The notes beneath the pieces were generated by a model. It saw nothing but the letters and a program-made list of their open reading frames with translations, made no database searches and was not told the origin of the DNA. From positions 1 through 64,000 of the forward strand of contig NZ_NSDJ01000002.1 of assembly GCF_003610915.1 (NCBI RefSeq): a stretch of DNA of 64,000 nt, read 5' to 3'. Positions 1-8,201 of this stretch are shown in pieces (position 1 is the stretch's first letter; the number at the start of each line of letters is the position of its first letter). The position numbers and the translations under genes were made by a program. This DNA comes from Rahnella variigena (GTDB lineage Bacteria > Pseudomonadota > Gammaproteobacteria > Enterobacterales > Enterobacteriaceae).

Positions 1-387
1 AGCAACCGGGTGCCTCGTTTGGAAAGCGCAACATGACTGCGAACTGGTGAAAAGTATCGGGCAGTTTTTCGGCAATTACACCGTCCTCGGGCAAATCAGA
101 TGTGACGAAAGTCCCACTTCCGGTACGGGTTTGAATATAACCCTCCGCCTGCAATTGGTCATACGCAGCCAGCACCGTATTGCGCGAAATATCCAGTTCT
201 TTTGCAAGATCACGCGAAGCCGGTAAACGGCTGCCTGGTGTGATACTGCCGTCGAAAATTGCCTGTTGTAACGCCTGATACACGCGCTTATCAGCGTACC
301 TGTAGACGTGTCGGAAAGGCCGGTCAGGCGTTGCGAAATGAGGTCAGAAAGCAGTGAACGCAAAAGTGGTACCTCAAAATAATTCAA
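1..387 (-). pseudogene. MocR/GabR-type GntR regulator, N-terminal part, frameshifted and cut by window edge
   Basis: Reading the minus strand from about 387 gives a regulator start ending near ISQRLTGLSDT. After about position 300 the homology continues in another frame (RVYQALQQAIFDG, then SRLPASRDLAKELDISRN and QTRTGSGTF), the classic winged-helix GntR domain of PLP-dependent MocR/GabR regulators. A single-base indel near 295-305 separates the two frames. The reading frame then runs off the left edge, so any aminotransferase-like domain is outside. It sits divergent from gabT/gabD, the arrangement known for GabR-type control of GABA catabolism. Because the gabT gene beside it carries five similar one-base lesions, sequencing error is as likely as true inactivation. 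Confidence 0.75.
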
Positions 388-508
388 ACTGGTTCTGGAT
401 TATAGAACCGCTGGCGCGATAAAACACAAGAACGGATTGCTATTTCGACAAATTGTTCATCTTTGCAACCGCAATCTATAAAACATCAACCTTCATGCAG
501 GAGCGAAG

Positions 509-1772
509 ATGAGTCACAGTGAACTGGAAAAACGCCGTAAAGAAGCGACCCCAAGAGGTGTTGGCGTCATGTGTGATTTCTACGCGGCGAAGGCGGAAAA
601 CGCCACGCTGTGGATGAGCAGGGACGGGAATACATCGATTTTACTGCCGGGATTGCTGTGCTGAACACCGGGCATCGTCACCCGAAAATTGTTGAAGCGA
701 TCCGCACACAGCTCGACCTTTTCACTCATACGGCCTATCAGATTGTCCCGTACGCCAGCTTTGTGAATCTGGCAGAGCGCATCAATGCGATTGCTCCGGT
801 CAATGGTAAAGCTAAAACGACCTTTTTCAGCACAGGCGCGGAAGCGGTAGAAAACGCGGTGAAAATTGCACGCGCGGCAACTGGTCGTCCTGGCATTCTG
901 ACATTCTCCGGCGCTTTCCACGGACGCACGCTGCTAACCATGGCGCTGACCGGCAAAGTAGTACCTTATAAAGTCGGGTTCGGGCCTTTTCCTGCCTCCG
1001 TTTTCCATGCGCAATATCCGAATGCCGTGCATGGCGTTACCACTCAAATGGCACTCGACAGCATCGAACGTATTTTCCGCAGTGATATTAGCCCTTCGCA
1101 AGTTGCAGCAATTATGTATGAGCCGGTTCAGGGCGAGGGCGGTTTCAATATTGCGCCGGAAGATTTCGTAAAAGGGCTGCGTGAAATCTGCGACGCCACG
1201 GCATTGTAATGATTGCTGATGAAGTCCAGAGCGGTTTTGCCCGTACGGCAAAATGTTTGCTTCGGATTATTATCCGGATGCTAAACCAGACATCGTCACG
1301 ATGGCGAAAAGCCTCGGTGGCGGGATCCCGATATCCGGCGTAACGGGACGCGCAGAGCTGATGGATGCACCTGAGCCGGGAGGTCTGGGCGGAACTTACG
1401 CAGGTAATCCGCTGGCCGTGGCGTCAGCACTTGCTGTGCTCGACATCATCGAAGAAGAAAAATTGTGTGACCGCGCCAGCAGGTTAGGAGCGGAACTGGT
1501 GGAAGTGCTGGAAAAAGCCAAAACGACATGCCGGCGCTGGTGGATGTCCGCGCACGCGGGTCGATGGTCGCTGCCGAATTTAATGATCCGCGACCGGCAA
1601 ACCATCTGCTGAGCTGACTAAACAGTATCTTCGCAAAGCGCTGGATGCCGGTTTGCTGATGCTGAGCTGCGGCGTACACGGTAACGTGATCCGCTTCCTG
1701 TATCCGCTGACCATTCCTGACGCCCAGTTTAAAGACGCACTGGCGATTTTATCCCGCGTTCTGGCTGACTGA
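509..1772 (+). pseudogene. gabT: 4-aminobutyrate aminotransferase-like gene with five single-base deletions
   Basis: Joined across frames this encodes a full-length class III PLP aminotransferase of about 420 residues close to GabT: RGVGVMCDF, DFTAGIAVLNTGH, GSEAVENAVKIARA-like (TGAEAVENAVKIARAA), EPVQGEGGF, IADEVQSGF, then the AKSLGGGIPISGV segment with the PLP lysine, and PGGLGGTYAGNP. Frame is lost near 614 (CTGTGGATG where one G is missing), 1198 (GCCAC for GCCCAC), 1249 (ACGGCA for ACGGGCA), 1527 (one A missing from an A run) and 1594 (CCGCG for CCGGCG). Every lesion is a missing base in or beside a short homopolymer. The enzyme would move the GABA amino group to 2-oxoglutarate, giving succinate semialdehyde for GabD 8 bp downstream. 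Start ATG 509 follows an AGGAG site. Confidence 0.85.
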
Positions 1773-1780
1773 GGCAACCT

Positions 1781-3235
1781 ATGCAACTGAAACATCAAAG
1801 TCTTCTGCGCCAGCAATGCCTCATTAATGGCGAATGGTATGACAGTGAAAACGGTGAGTTCGACAATGTGATTAATCCGGCAAACGGAGAGGTAATAGGT
1901 CACGTTCCGCAAATCACCACGGCGCAAACGGCGCAGGCCATCGTGTATGCAGAACAGGCGCAGCGCGGCTGGAAAGACAAGACGGCAAAACAACGCGCTG
2001 CGCTGATGCAGAAATGGGCTCAGCTGATGCTGGAACACGCTGACGACTTAGCGGCATTGCTGACGGCGGAACAGGGCAAACCGCTGGCGGAAGCGCGGGG
2101 CGAAATAGTCTACGCTGCTTCCTTTATCGAATGGTTTGCCGAAGAAGCCAAACGCGTCGAAGGCAGCGTTCTGGCTCCTGTGCAGGCGTCGCAGCGGATG
2201 CTGGTTCTGAAACAACCGATCGGCGTATGTGCGGCTATCACACCGTGGAATTTCCCTGCGGCGATGATCACCCGTAAAGCCGCACCGGCGCTGGCTGCGG
2301 GTTGTGCAATGATTGTTAAACCAGCCGAACAGACCCCGCTCAGTGCGTTAGCGCTTGGACAACTGGCGATGGAAGCCGGTATTCCGGCAGGCGTTTTGCA
2401 GGTGATCACCGGTTCAGCGCAGGCCACGGGCAAGGTGTTGTGCGACAGTCCGGTGGTGCGCAAGCTGAGCTTTACTGGTTCGACTGAAGTGGGGCGCATC
2501 CTGATGGCGCAAAGTGCGCCGACGGTGAAAAAACTTTCGCTGGAACTGGGCGGTAACGCGCCCTTTATTGTGTTCGATGACGCCAATCTGGAGCGTGCTG
2601 TGGCCGGGATCATGGCCTCGAAGTTCCGTAACAGCGGGCAAACCTGCGTTTGCGCTAACCGGATCTATGTCCAGCAGGGCATTTATCCGGCGCTTATCGC
2701 CAGACTGGTCGACGAAGTGGAAAAACTCAACGTGGGTGAAGGCACACAAACCGGCATCACGCAGGGGCCGCTTATCGACCAGGCTGCGGTCAGCAAAGTG
2801 CAGGAACATATAGAAGATGCGTTATCGCAAGGCGCCACGTTACTGACCGGGGGGCAGCCGCATGCGTTGGGCGGAACTTTCTTCCAGCCGACAGTTATCG
2901 GCAATGTCACCTCAGCGATGAAATTTGCGCGTGAAGAAACCTTTGGTCCGGTAGCACCTGTATTTAGCTTTACCGATGAAGCGCAGGCTGTGGCGATGGC
3001 AAACGATACAGAGTTTGGCCTTGCTGCATACATTTTTACCCGCGACGCTGCACGTCAGTGGTGCGTGCCGGAAGCGCTGGAATACGGCATGGTGGGCATT
3101 AACACTGGCCTGATTTCCAACGAAGTCGCGCCGTTCGGGGGGATCAAGCAGTCCGGCCAGGGGCGTGAAGGGTCACGTCACGGGATGGACGATTATCTGG
3201 AAATGAAATACTTGTGCATTGAACTGGGTGAATAA
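1781..3235 (+). CDS. gabD: Succinate-semialdehyde dehydrogenase (NADP+)
   Basis: Intact 484-residue aldehyde dehydrogenase, the usual GabD length. Visible landmarks are the NAD(P)-binding ITPWNFP motif (about 153-159), FTGSTEVG (231-238), the general base Glu255 in LELGG and the nucleophile Cys289 in GQTC. It starts 8 bp after the gabT stop and is probably cotranscribed, finishing GABA breakdown by oxidising succinate semialdehyde to succinate. A second enzyme for the same step, Sad, lies at 14868-16259. Unlike the two genes before it, this frame shows no lesion. A D-glutarate or glutarate semialdehyde role is also known for close relatives. Confidence 0.9.
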   Translation: MQLKHQSLLRQQCLINGEWYDSENGEFDNVINPANGEVIGHVPQITTAQTAQAIVYAEQAQRGWKDKTAKQRAALMQKWAQLMLEHADDLAALLTAEQGKPLAEARGEIVYAASFIEWFAEEAKRVEGSVLAPVQASQRMLVLKQPIGVCAAITPWNFPAAMITRKAAPALAAGCAMIVKPAEQTPLSALALGQLAMEAGIPAGVLQVITGSAQATGKVLCDSPVVRKLSFTGSTEVGRILMAQSAPTVKKLSLELGGNAPFIVFDDANLERAVAGIMASKFRNSGQTCVCANRIYVQQGIYPALIARLVDEVEKLNVGEGTQTGITQGPLIDQAAVSKVQEHIEDALSQGATLLTGGQPHALGGTFFQPTVIGNVTSAMKFAREETFGPVAPVFSFTDEAQAVAMANDTEFGLAAYIFTRDAARQWCVPEALEYGMVGINTGLISNEVAPFGGIKQSGQGREGSRHGMDDYLEMKYLCIELGE

Positions 3236-3276
3236 GGGTGCAGGTTACGGGGAGTATGGGAACAGCATACTAAGAA

Positions 3277-3300
3277 AGCGCCGGACAACGTGTCCGGCGT
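3277..3300 (-). terminator. Rho-independent terminator for the sugar porter gene
   Basis: A 9-bp perfect stem (CGCCGGACA with its complement) around a 3-nt ACG loop lies between two converging genes. Read on the minus strand it is followed by CTTTCTT, so it best serves the transporter gene ending at 3322; it may also stop gabD readthrough. Confidence 0.7.
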
Positions 3301-3321
3301 ATTAATGCGGCGATACAAAAG

Positions 3322-4779
3322 TTAACTTCTTGCTTCCTGCGGAGCAGGGTCATCCTGTAAGTGCTTTTTGAAGTGTTTCTCAATTTGCTCTAACGTTTTG
3401 CCCTGCGTTTCCGGTGCGAAGATGATCGCGAAAATGCCCCCTGCGACACCGATGGCGGCAAAGCAGAAGAAGGACATCGTCAGTCCGATGGTATCCAGCA
3501 TGATCGGGAACATAAAGGCGATGGAGAAGTTGGTCATCTGCATAGCAAAGACTGATACGCCGTTAGCCATACCGCGGATGCGCATCGGGAACATTTCCGA
3601 CAGCAGCAGCCAGGTCACAGGCGACAACGCGCCCTGCTGGAAGCAGAGGAAAATCAGCATACCGCCAAGAACCAGATAGCTGCGAACCGCATCGGGATGG
3701 CCGTTGACAGTTTCCGGCATCAGCCAGGTGACTAATCCGATGGCAAGCAGAGTCAGGGTACAGCCGATCTGACCGGTCAGCAGCAGCGGACGGCGCCCGA
3801 AGCGGCTGAGCAGCATGATGCCCACAAACGTCATGATCACCGAAATCACTCCGTTGGCGATGGTCGCCATCAGAGACGCGTTAGTGCTTAACCCCGTGGC
3901 CTGCAACATGGTCGGCGCGTAGAACATGATGGTATTCACGCCGGAGAGTTGTTGCAGCATGGCGATACCAATTCCCAGAAATACCAGGCGTTTCATCCAG
4001 ACGGAAATAGTCTTCTGGCGGCGGGAATGCTTCTCGCTTTTGGAACTCATAGAACTGCGGATCTCACTCAGCTCTTTCTCTACTCTGCCTGCTTTACGGG
4101 TGCGCTCCAGCACGTCACGTGCCTCGCGATAGCGGCCATGCATGGCATACCAGCGCGGCGTGTCAGGCAGGAACAACATACCGACCCATAAAATCACTGC
4201 CGGAACACAGGCGACACCCAGCATCCAGCGCCAGGTAGTTTCGCCGCCCCAGACTTCGTTAATGGCCGCATTACTGGTGTAAGCAATCAGCTGGCCGGAC
4301 ACGATCATCAGTTCCTGCAAGGTGACGAACTGCCAGCGGCGGTTAGAAGGCACGATTTCCGCAATATAAATCGGCACAATCGCCGCCGCGCCACCGACGG
4401 CCAGCCCGAGAATAAAGCGGAACATAATCATCAGTACGACGTTGGGTGCCATGGCACAACCCAGCGAACCGGCCATGAATATGATTGCCATCACCAGAAT
4501 GATTTTTTTGCGCCCGAACCGGTCAGCGACCCGACCCGCAAAGATCGCACCGATGGCAGAACCCAGTATCAGGAAGCTGGTCACCATCCCGGTGGTCACC
4601 GACGTCAGATGCAGATCGTGCTTCATGAACAGCAGCGCGCCCGCAATCACACCTGTATCGTAGCCAAACAATAAACCACCGAGGGTGGCAATAAACGCAA
4701 TTACTTTTACCAGCGGTTCGGTCGGCGGCGGCGTTTTCTTCGCCTCGCTTTCCTGCCCGCTGTTGAGTTTCTCAGTCAC
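3322..4779 (-). CDS. Sugar porter family MFS transporter
   Basis: A 12-segment major facilitator with the sugar porter signatures: GYDTGVIAGA near the start, GRVADRFGRKK between helices 2 and 3, PDTPRWY after helix 6 and PETQGKT at the end. I start it at the GTG at 4779, which has AGGGAG at the right distance; an upstream ATG at 4833 would put the CRP site at the start codon. That gives 486 residues. Family members are proton symporters for pentoses, hexoses or inositol in the inner membrane; the substrate cannot be read from the sequence. It faces gabD tail to tail, and its promoter region carries a perfect CRP box, fitting a carbon-source transporter. Confidence 0.85.
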   Translation of the reverse strand: MTEKLNSGQESEAKKTPPPTEPLVKVIAFIATLGGLLFGYDTGVIAGALLFMKHDLHLTSVTTGMVTSFLILGSAIGAIFAGRVADRFGRKKIILVMAIIFMAGSLGCAMAPNVVLMIMFRFILGLAVGGAAAIVPIYIAEIVPSNRRWQFVTLQELMIVSGQLIAYTSNAAINEVWGGETTWRWMLGVACVPAVILWVGMLFLPDTPRWYAMHGRYREARDVLERTRKAGRVEKELSEIRSSMSSKSEKHSRRQKTISVWMKRLVFLGIGIAMLQQLSGVNTIMFYAPTMLQATGLSTNASLMATIANGVISVIMTFVGIMLLSRFGRRPLLLTGQIGCTLTLLAIGLVTWLMPETVNGHPDAVRSYLVLGGMLIFLCFQQGALSPVTWLLLSEMFPMRIRGMANGVSVFAMQMTNFSIAFMFPIMLDTIGLTMSFFCFAAIGVAGGIFAIIFAPETQGKTLEQIEKHFKKHLQDDPAPQEARS

Positions 4780-4818
4780 AAGTGCTCCCTGTATTTCATT
4801 ATTGTTGTCATATTTTTG

Positions 4819-4834
4819 TGTGATGCAGATCACA
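4819..4834 (-). promoter_or_regulatory. CRP-cAMP binding site upstream of the sugar porter
   Basis: TGTGATGCAGATCACA is an exact match to the CRP consensus TGTGA-N6-TCACA. Its centre lies about 47 bp upstream of the GTG start at 4779, so it could act as an activator site for the minus-strand sugar porter. The plus-strand gene fabV begins 300 bp away and is a less likely target. Confidence 0.75.
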
Positions 4835-5139
4835 CAACCTCTAAATCTAACCCATGTTTAGGATTTTGGTAGGCGGCGGGGGAAATTAGTCATGGATTAC
4901 AACGCAGACACAAAAATTTCGGAAAATACTGAATGCCGCGCAGGAGTGAGACTGGAAGTGCATTACACTTTCTCAAAGAGGATATCGCGGTTCGTTTTTT
5001 ATCCATTCGGGTAAAATAAGCGCTGTTTTTACTTCAGAGAAGTCTGTTTACGATGGGAAAAAGCAGCAGGTTTTGCCTGAAACGGCGCAAACCTATATTC
5101 TATCGGCCAATTTACTGAGACAGTTGCAATGAGGTCTAT

Positions 5140-6336
5140 ATGATTATCAAACCACGCATCCGTGGCTTTATCTGTGTTACTGCCCATCCGGAAGGTTGCA
5201 AGGCGAACGTTAAAGAACAAATCGACTACGTTACCGCGCAAGGCAAAATCGAAGGCGGTCCGAAAAAAGTCCTGGTGATCGGTGCTTCTACCGGTTACGG
5301 CCTCGCTGCCCGCATCTCAGCTGCTTTCGGTTCTGACGCAGCAACGCTGGGCATCTTCTTCGAACGTCCGGGCGATGAATCGAAAACTGCTACCGCAGGC
5401 TGGTACAACTCTGCTGCTTTCGAAGAATTTGCGGACGCAAAAGGTCTGTACGCTAAAAGCATCAACGGCGACGCGTTCTCTGATGAAGTGAAGCAAAAGA
5501 CCATTGAGCTGATCAAACAAGATTTAGGTCAGGTAGATCTGGTGGTTTACAGCCTGGCCGCGCCGCGCCGTACCCACCCGAAAACCGGTGAAGTGTTCAA
5601 CTCCACCCTGAAACCAATCGGTAAGCAAGTCACCATTCGTGGCATCAATACCGATAAAGAAACTATCAACGAAACCACGCTGGAGCCGGCAACCCCTGAA
5701 GAAATCGCGGGCACCGTTGCGGTCATGGGTGGTGAAGACTGGCAGATGTGGATCGAAGACCTGAAAGCCGCCGGTGTACTGGCTGAAGGCGCGAAGACCA
5801 CGGCGTTCACCTATCTGGGTGAAGAAGTGACGCAGGACATCTACTGGAACGGTTCTATCGGTGAAGCGAAGAAGGATCTGGACAAACGTGTTCTGGATAT
5901 CCGCAGCACACTGGCAGAGCAGGGCGGCGACGCACGTGTTTCCGTACTGAAGGCCGTTGTCACTCAGGCGAGTTCTGCTATCCCTGTGATGCCACTGTAC
6001 CTTTCCCTGCTGTTCAAAGTGATGAAAGAGAAGGGCACTCACGAAGGTTGTATTGAGCAGGTTTACGGTCTGTACAAAGACAGCCTGTACGGCGCTGAGC
6101 CTCTGCTCGATAACGAAGGCCGTCTGCGCGCTGACCTGAAAGAGATCGCGCCAGAAGTGCAGGCAGAAGTCGGCAAGCTGTGGGATGAAGTCACCAATGA
6201 CAACATCCCTGAGCTGACAGATTTCGCGGGCTACAAAAGCGAGTTCATGCGTCTGTTCGGCTTTGGCCTGAACGGCGTTGATTACGCAGCCGATACTAAT
6301 CCAGACGTGAAAATCAAACATCTGATCCAGATGTAA
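5140..6336 (+). CDS. fabV: Trans-2-enoyl-[ACP]/CoA reductase FabV
   Basis: 398 residues, the usual FabV length. The protein has the glycine-rich NAD-binding segment [16 protein letters not shown] (about 44-59) and the family's Tyr-x8-Lys catalytic pair, Tyr235 and Lys244, in [12 protein letters not shown]. FabV reduces the enoyl intermediate in the last step of fatty acid elongation and is naturally resistant to triclosan, unlike FabI. ATG 5140 follows a GAGG site. It is a single-gene unit with its own strong terminator. Its presence argues for a Yersinia/Serratia/Rahnella-like host. Confidence 0.95.
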   Translation: MIIKPRIRGFICVTAHPEGCKANVKEQIDYVTAQGKIEGGPKKVLVIGASTGYGLAARISAAFGSDAATLGIFFERPGDESKTATAGWYNSAAFEEFADAKGLYAKSINGDAFSDEVKQKTIELIKQDLGQVDLVVYSLAAPRRTHPKTGEVFNSTLKPIGKQVTIRGINTDKETINETTLEPATPEEIAGTVAVMGGEDWQMWIEDLKAAGVLAEGAKTTAFTYLGEEVTQDIYWNGSIGEAKKDLDKRVLDIRSTLAEQGGDARVSVLKAVVTQASSAIPVMPLYLSLLFKVMKEKGTHEGCIEQVYGLYKDSLYGAEPLLDNEGRLRADLKEIAPEVQAEVGKLWDEVTNDNIPELTDFAGYKSEFMRLFGFGLNGVDYAADTNPDVKIKHLIQM

Positions 6337-6360
6337 TTTGGATTAACGCTTAGATTGTTA

Positions 6361-6400
6361 AAACCCCACATTCGCTGAGAAGCGGGTGTGGGGTTTTTTT
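6361..6400 (+). terminator. Rho-independent terminator of fabV
   Basis: CCCCACA pairs with TGTGGGG, with an inner CGCT-GAGA-AGCG hairpin, followed by seven T residues. It starts 25 bp after the fabV stop. Confidence 0.9.
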
Positions 6401-6408
6401 ATAACTTT

Positions 6409-6669
6409 CTACATGCCGCCCGCAGATCTCACCTTCCGCTGAATAAGTTCACGCGTGTTTGGGTCGAAATACCGGCTTGGCCAGATGGCGCTCGGGTGTA
6501 TATCCAATGCCTGCGCAATAAGCATTTCGCCTTTCGGCCAGGGTCTTGAAAGTGCGTTAGACAGTGTCGAGGAACTCAGACCGGCAGCGCGGGATACGGC
6601 GGCCATCGTTGTACCTTTCTTACGTAATCCGGCAATGATATCGGCCTGATGCCAGTCGCGATTATTCAT
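6409..6669 (-). CDS. sfsB: Ner-like DNA-binding regulator SfsB/Nlp
   Basis: 86 residues with the SfsB/Nlp signature: DWHQADIIAGLRKKGTTMAA, then the helix-turn-helix AGLSSSTLSNALSRPWPKGE and IHPSAIWPSRYFDP. The family is related to the Ner repressors of Mu-like phages and was linked to maltose gene expression in E. coli. In E. coli it sits between ispB and murA; here it converges on fabV, so the neighbourhood differs. Its 5' end touches the structured, phage-like region at 6.7-7.0 kb. Confidence 0.85.
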   Translation of the reverse strand: MNNRDWHQADIIAGLRKKGTTMAAVSRAAGLSSSTLSNALSRPWPKGEMLIAQALDIHPSAIWPSRYFDPNTRELIQRKVRSAGGM

Positions 6670-6723
6670 GACGGGGTGCTCTTGTTTTTAACAGCACAGG
6701 AACAGCAGAGCAGAAGGGCAGAA

Positions 6724-6873
6724 ATGTGGGGCTATGCGATAGTTTCATATACGACTCCTTGTAGTGAATACGACTACCACTGGAGCTGCGAAACTCTTTG
6801 GGTGGTAGCTCAGACAAGGTTCGCAGTACCGGCCTACAAGGACACCGGCCAGCCCGAAGGCTGCCCTGCCTGA
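6724..6873 (+). CDS. 49-residue ORF of phage immunity (Icd/Ash) type, tentative
   Basis: ATG 6724, preceded by AGAAGGGCAG, opens a 49-codon frame beginning MWGYAIVSYTTPCSEYDYHW and ending KDTGQPEGCPA. From memory it resembles the small, poorly characterised Icd-like/Ash-like ORFs that overlap antisense RNA genes in P1- and P4-type immunity regions; I could not check this. The last two thirds of the ORF coincide with a strongly folded DNA segment, which would be expected if the RNA is the functional product. It may not be translated. Confidence 0.35.
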   Translation: MWGYAIVSYTTPCSEYDYHWSCETLWVVAQTRFAVPAYKDTGQPEGCPA

Positions 6874-7015
6874 GCCACCATTGATGTTATTAAACAGGGT
6901 TAGCTGCCTAAATAACAGGTGAGCAGAGACAATTGCACTCGATGTATAACATCAAGTACGTCCTTATAGTGTTGGCCGAGCTGCGAAACCCGGCTGCGGA
7001 TTTTGCCGCAGCGGG
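6783..7015 (+). ncRNA. Structured element, possible C4-type antisense RNA with target repeats
   Basis: GGTGG/CTCAG at 6801-6813 pairs with CTGAG/CCACC at 6870-6879, closing a domain that holds a CCGG stem and an AGCC-CGAA-GGCT hairpin. GAGCTGCGAAAC occurs at 6783-6794 and again at 6978-6989. Inside the domain GGTTCGCAG (6818-6826) is complementary to both copies apart from one bulge. A closed multi-stem RNA whose loop can pair with flanking copies of a short target is how the C4/CI immunity RNAs of phages P1 and P4 work. The second copy runs into a strong hairpin at 6989-7015. Assignment is inference from structure. Confidence 0.35.
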
Positions 7016-7115
7016 CGCACTATAGCCTAATTGAGTAAGCTAAACCAACAGGCTAACCGCGAAAATGAGGTGCGCTTTCCAGAGAAATTTCAGGCGTTGC
7101 AGTGGGTTACATCCC

Positions 7116-7838
7116 TTACGGCCTTGTAAATCTTAAACCCCCTTTGTTCAGCAGAAGGTCCGGGCTTACGGACACGGCTTCTTTATTGGTCGTCATATTT
7201 GCTGTTTGTTTCAGGTAGTGGATGAAATGCGGGGTCTGGCGGTGCGCCTCATAAGCCGCTGTACTGGCGTAGATCTCGTAGAAATACCAGCGGTTGCTGT
7301 TTTCTTTATCGGTTGCTGCATACATTGCCAGTACGCCATCTTCCACTTTAAGCGACTCCACCATTTCGGGAAGAACGATGTCTTTAAAGGCCTGGCTGAA
7401 TTCAGGTTTCACATCGACGATAACGAAGTTGTTTATCGTTGCATCATTTTGTACCACTTTTTTATCGCCCAGAAACTGAGGGACAGTATCGATCTTACGC
7501 TTGTGATTCGGTTCAATAATATCCGGGGTGTTCTGAATAAAAGCTTTATATTGTGGGGACTCAAGATGCTTTTTATAAGCATCATTGTCTGCGTAAATTT
7601 CCACCATATAAGCAATATTCACGTTGGCTTTCTGCCTGATGGAATACATGCCCAGCGTTCCCGCTTGGTCAGCGATGGAGGCCGTAATATTCTTTTTTGC
7701 CATCTCTTCGTAAGTGGCCGTTTTTCCTTGCTGAATACCCAGCTCAAAAATAGAAAAAACGGGAGCCGCAGGCGTGATCCGTTCCTGAGCGGCAACCGCG
7801 CTGCTCAGCGCAAGAGTAAAAATAAGGATGTTTTTCAT
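7116..7838 (-). CDS. Exported protein with two antibiotic-biosynthesis-monooxygenase (ABM) domains
   Basis: I start at ATG 7838 (240 residues), where the protein opens with a clean signal peptide, MKNILIFTLALSSAVAAQE. Two tandem ABM-like dimeric alpha/beta-barrel modules follow: one with YSIRQKANVNIAYMVEIYAD and HLESPQYKAF (about 60-105), the other with MYAATDKENSNRWYFYEIYA and HRQTPHFIHY (about 165-205). Single-domain relatives (YgiN type) are cytosolic quinol monooxygenases; an exported double-domain form is less usual and its substrate is unknown. It stands alone, with a long structured region downstream. Confidence 0.75.
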   Translation of the reverse strand: MKNILIFTLALSSAVAAQERITPAAPVFSIFELGIQQGKTATYEEMAKKNITASIADQAGTLGMYSIRQKANVNIAYMVEIYADNDAYKKHLESPQYKAFIQNTPDIIEPNHKRKIDTVPQFLGDKKVVQNDATINNFVIVDVKPEFSQAFKDIVLPEMVESLKVEDGVLAMYAATDKENSNRWYFYEIYASTAAYEAHRQTPHFIHYLKQTANMTTNKEAVSVSPDLLLNKGGLRFTRP

Positions 7839-7929
7839 AGTGTACCTGTTCAGAGGATTTATTTTATCCGGCCTGTTATAAATCAGTTTCCATTTCCCTG
7901 ATGGCAGCAATCAGGCGTGCAGCATGATC

Positions 7930-8046
7930 TCAGGCCAGCGTTTTTTGCTTCGCAATGATGGCATCATCACGTCCGTTAAGAATGGTGGCATTGCCCACTG
8001 ATTCTTCGAGGTTTGGCTGACCGGAGCTTATCAATAATTTCAACAT
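7930..8046 (-). CDS. Possible 38-residue ORF or gene remnant
   Basis: A minus-strand frame from ATG 8046 begins MLKLLISSGQPNLEESV and ends IAKQKTLA. Its 3' end lies about 90 bp upstream of the ABM gene on the same strand. The frame has no recognisable family and could be a 3' remnant of a lost gene or a leader peptide. The rest of 7839-8201 holds no other gene that I can support. Confidence 0.25.
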   Translation of the reverse strand: MLKLLISSGQPNLEESVGNATILNGRDDAIIAKQKTLA

Positions 8047-8201
8047 TTTTTCTTGTTTTACAGCGGAATGCAAAAGTGAGGGCAGGTATCAGCCCAAATT
8101 ACGGCCATTAATGAATTTTACTCAATGCGCCATGCATTAAAACGCCCTTCACGCAGTGAGTTCCGCCGGTTACGGTAACTGATATAACTCAGGAGAAGCA
8201 C

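Noticed and set aside
5524..6321. A 265-codon frame opposite fabV
   Set aside because: Shadow of the conserved fabV frame.
6900..7115. A tRNA- or tmRNA-like fold near the stem-loops
   Set aside because: No acceptor stem with CCA, no T-loop GTTCGA, no anticodon arm.
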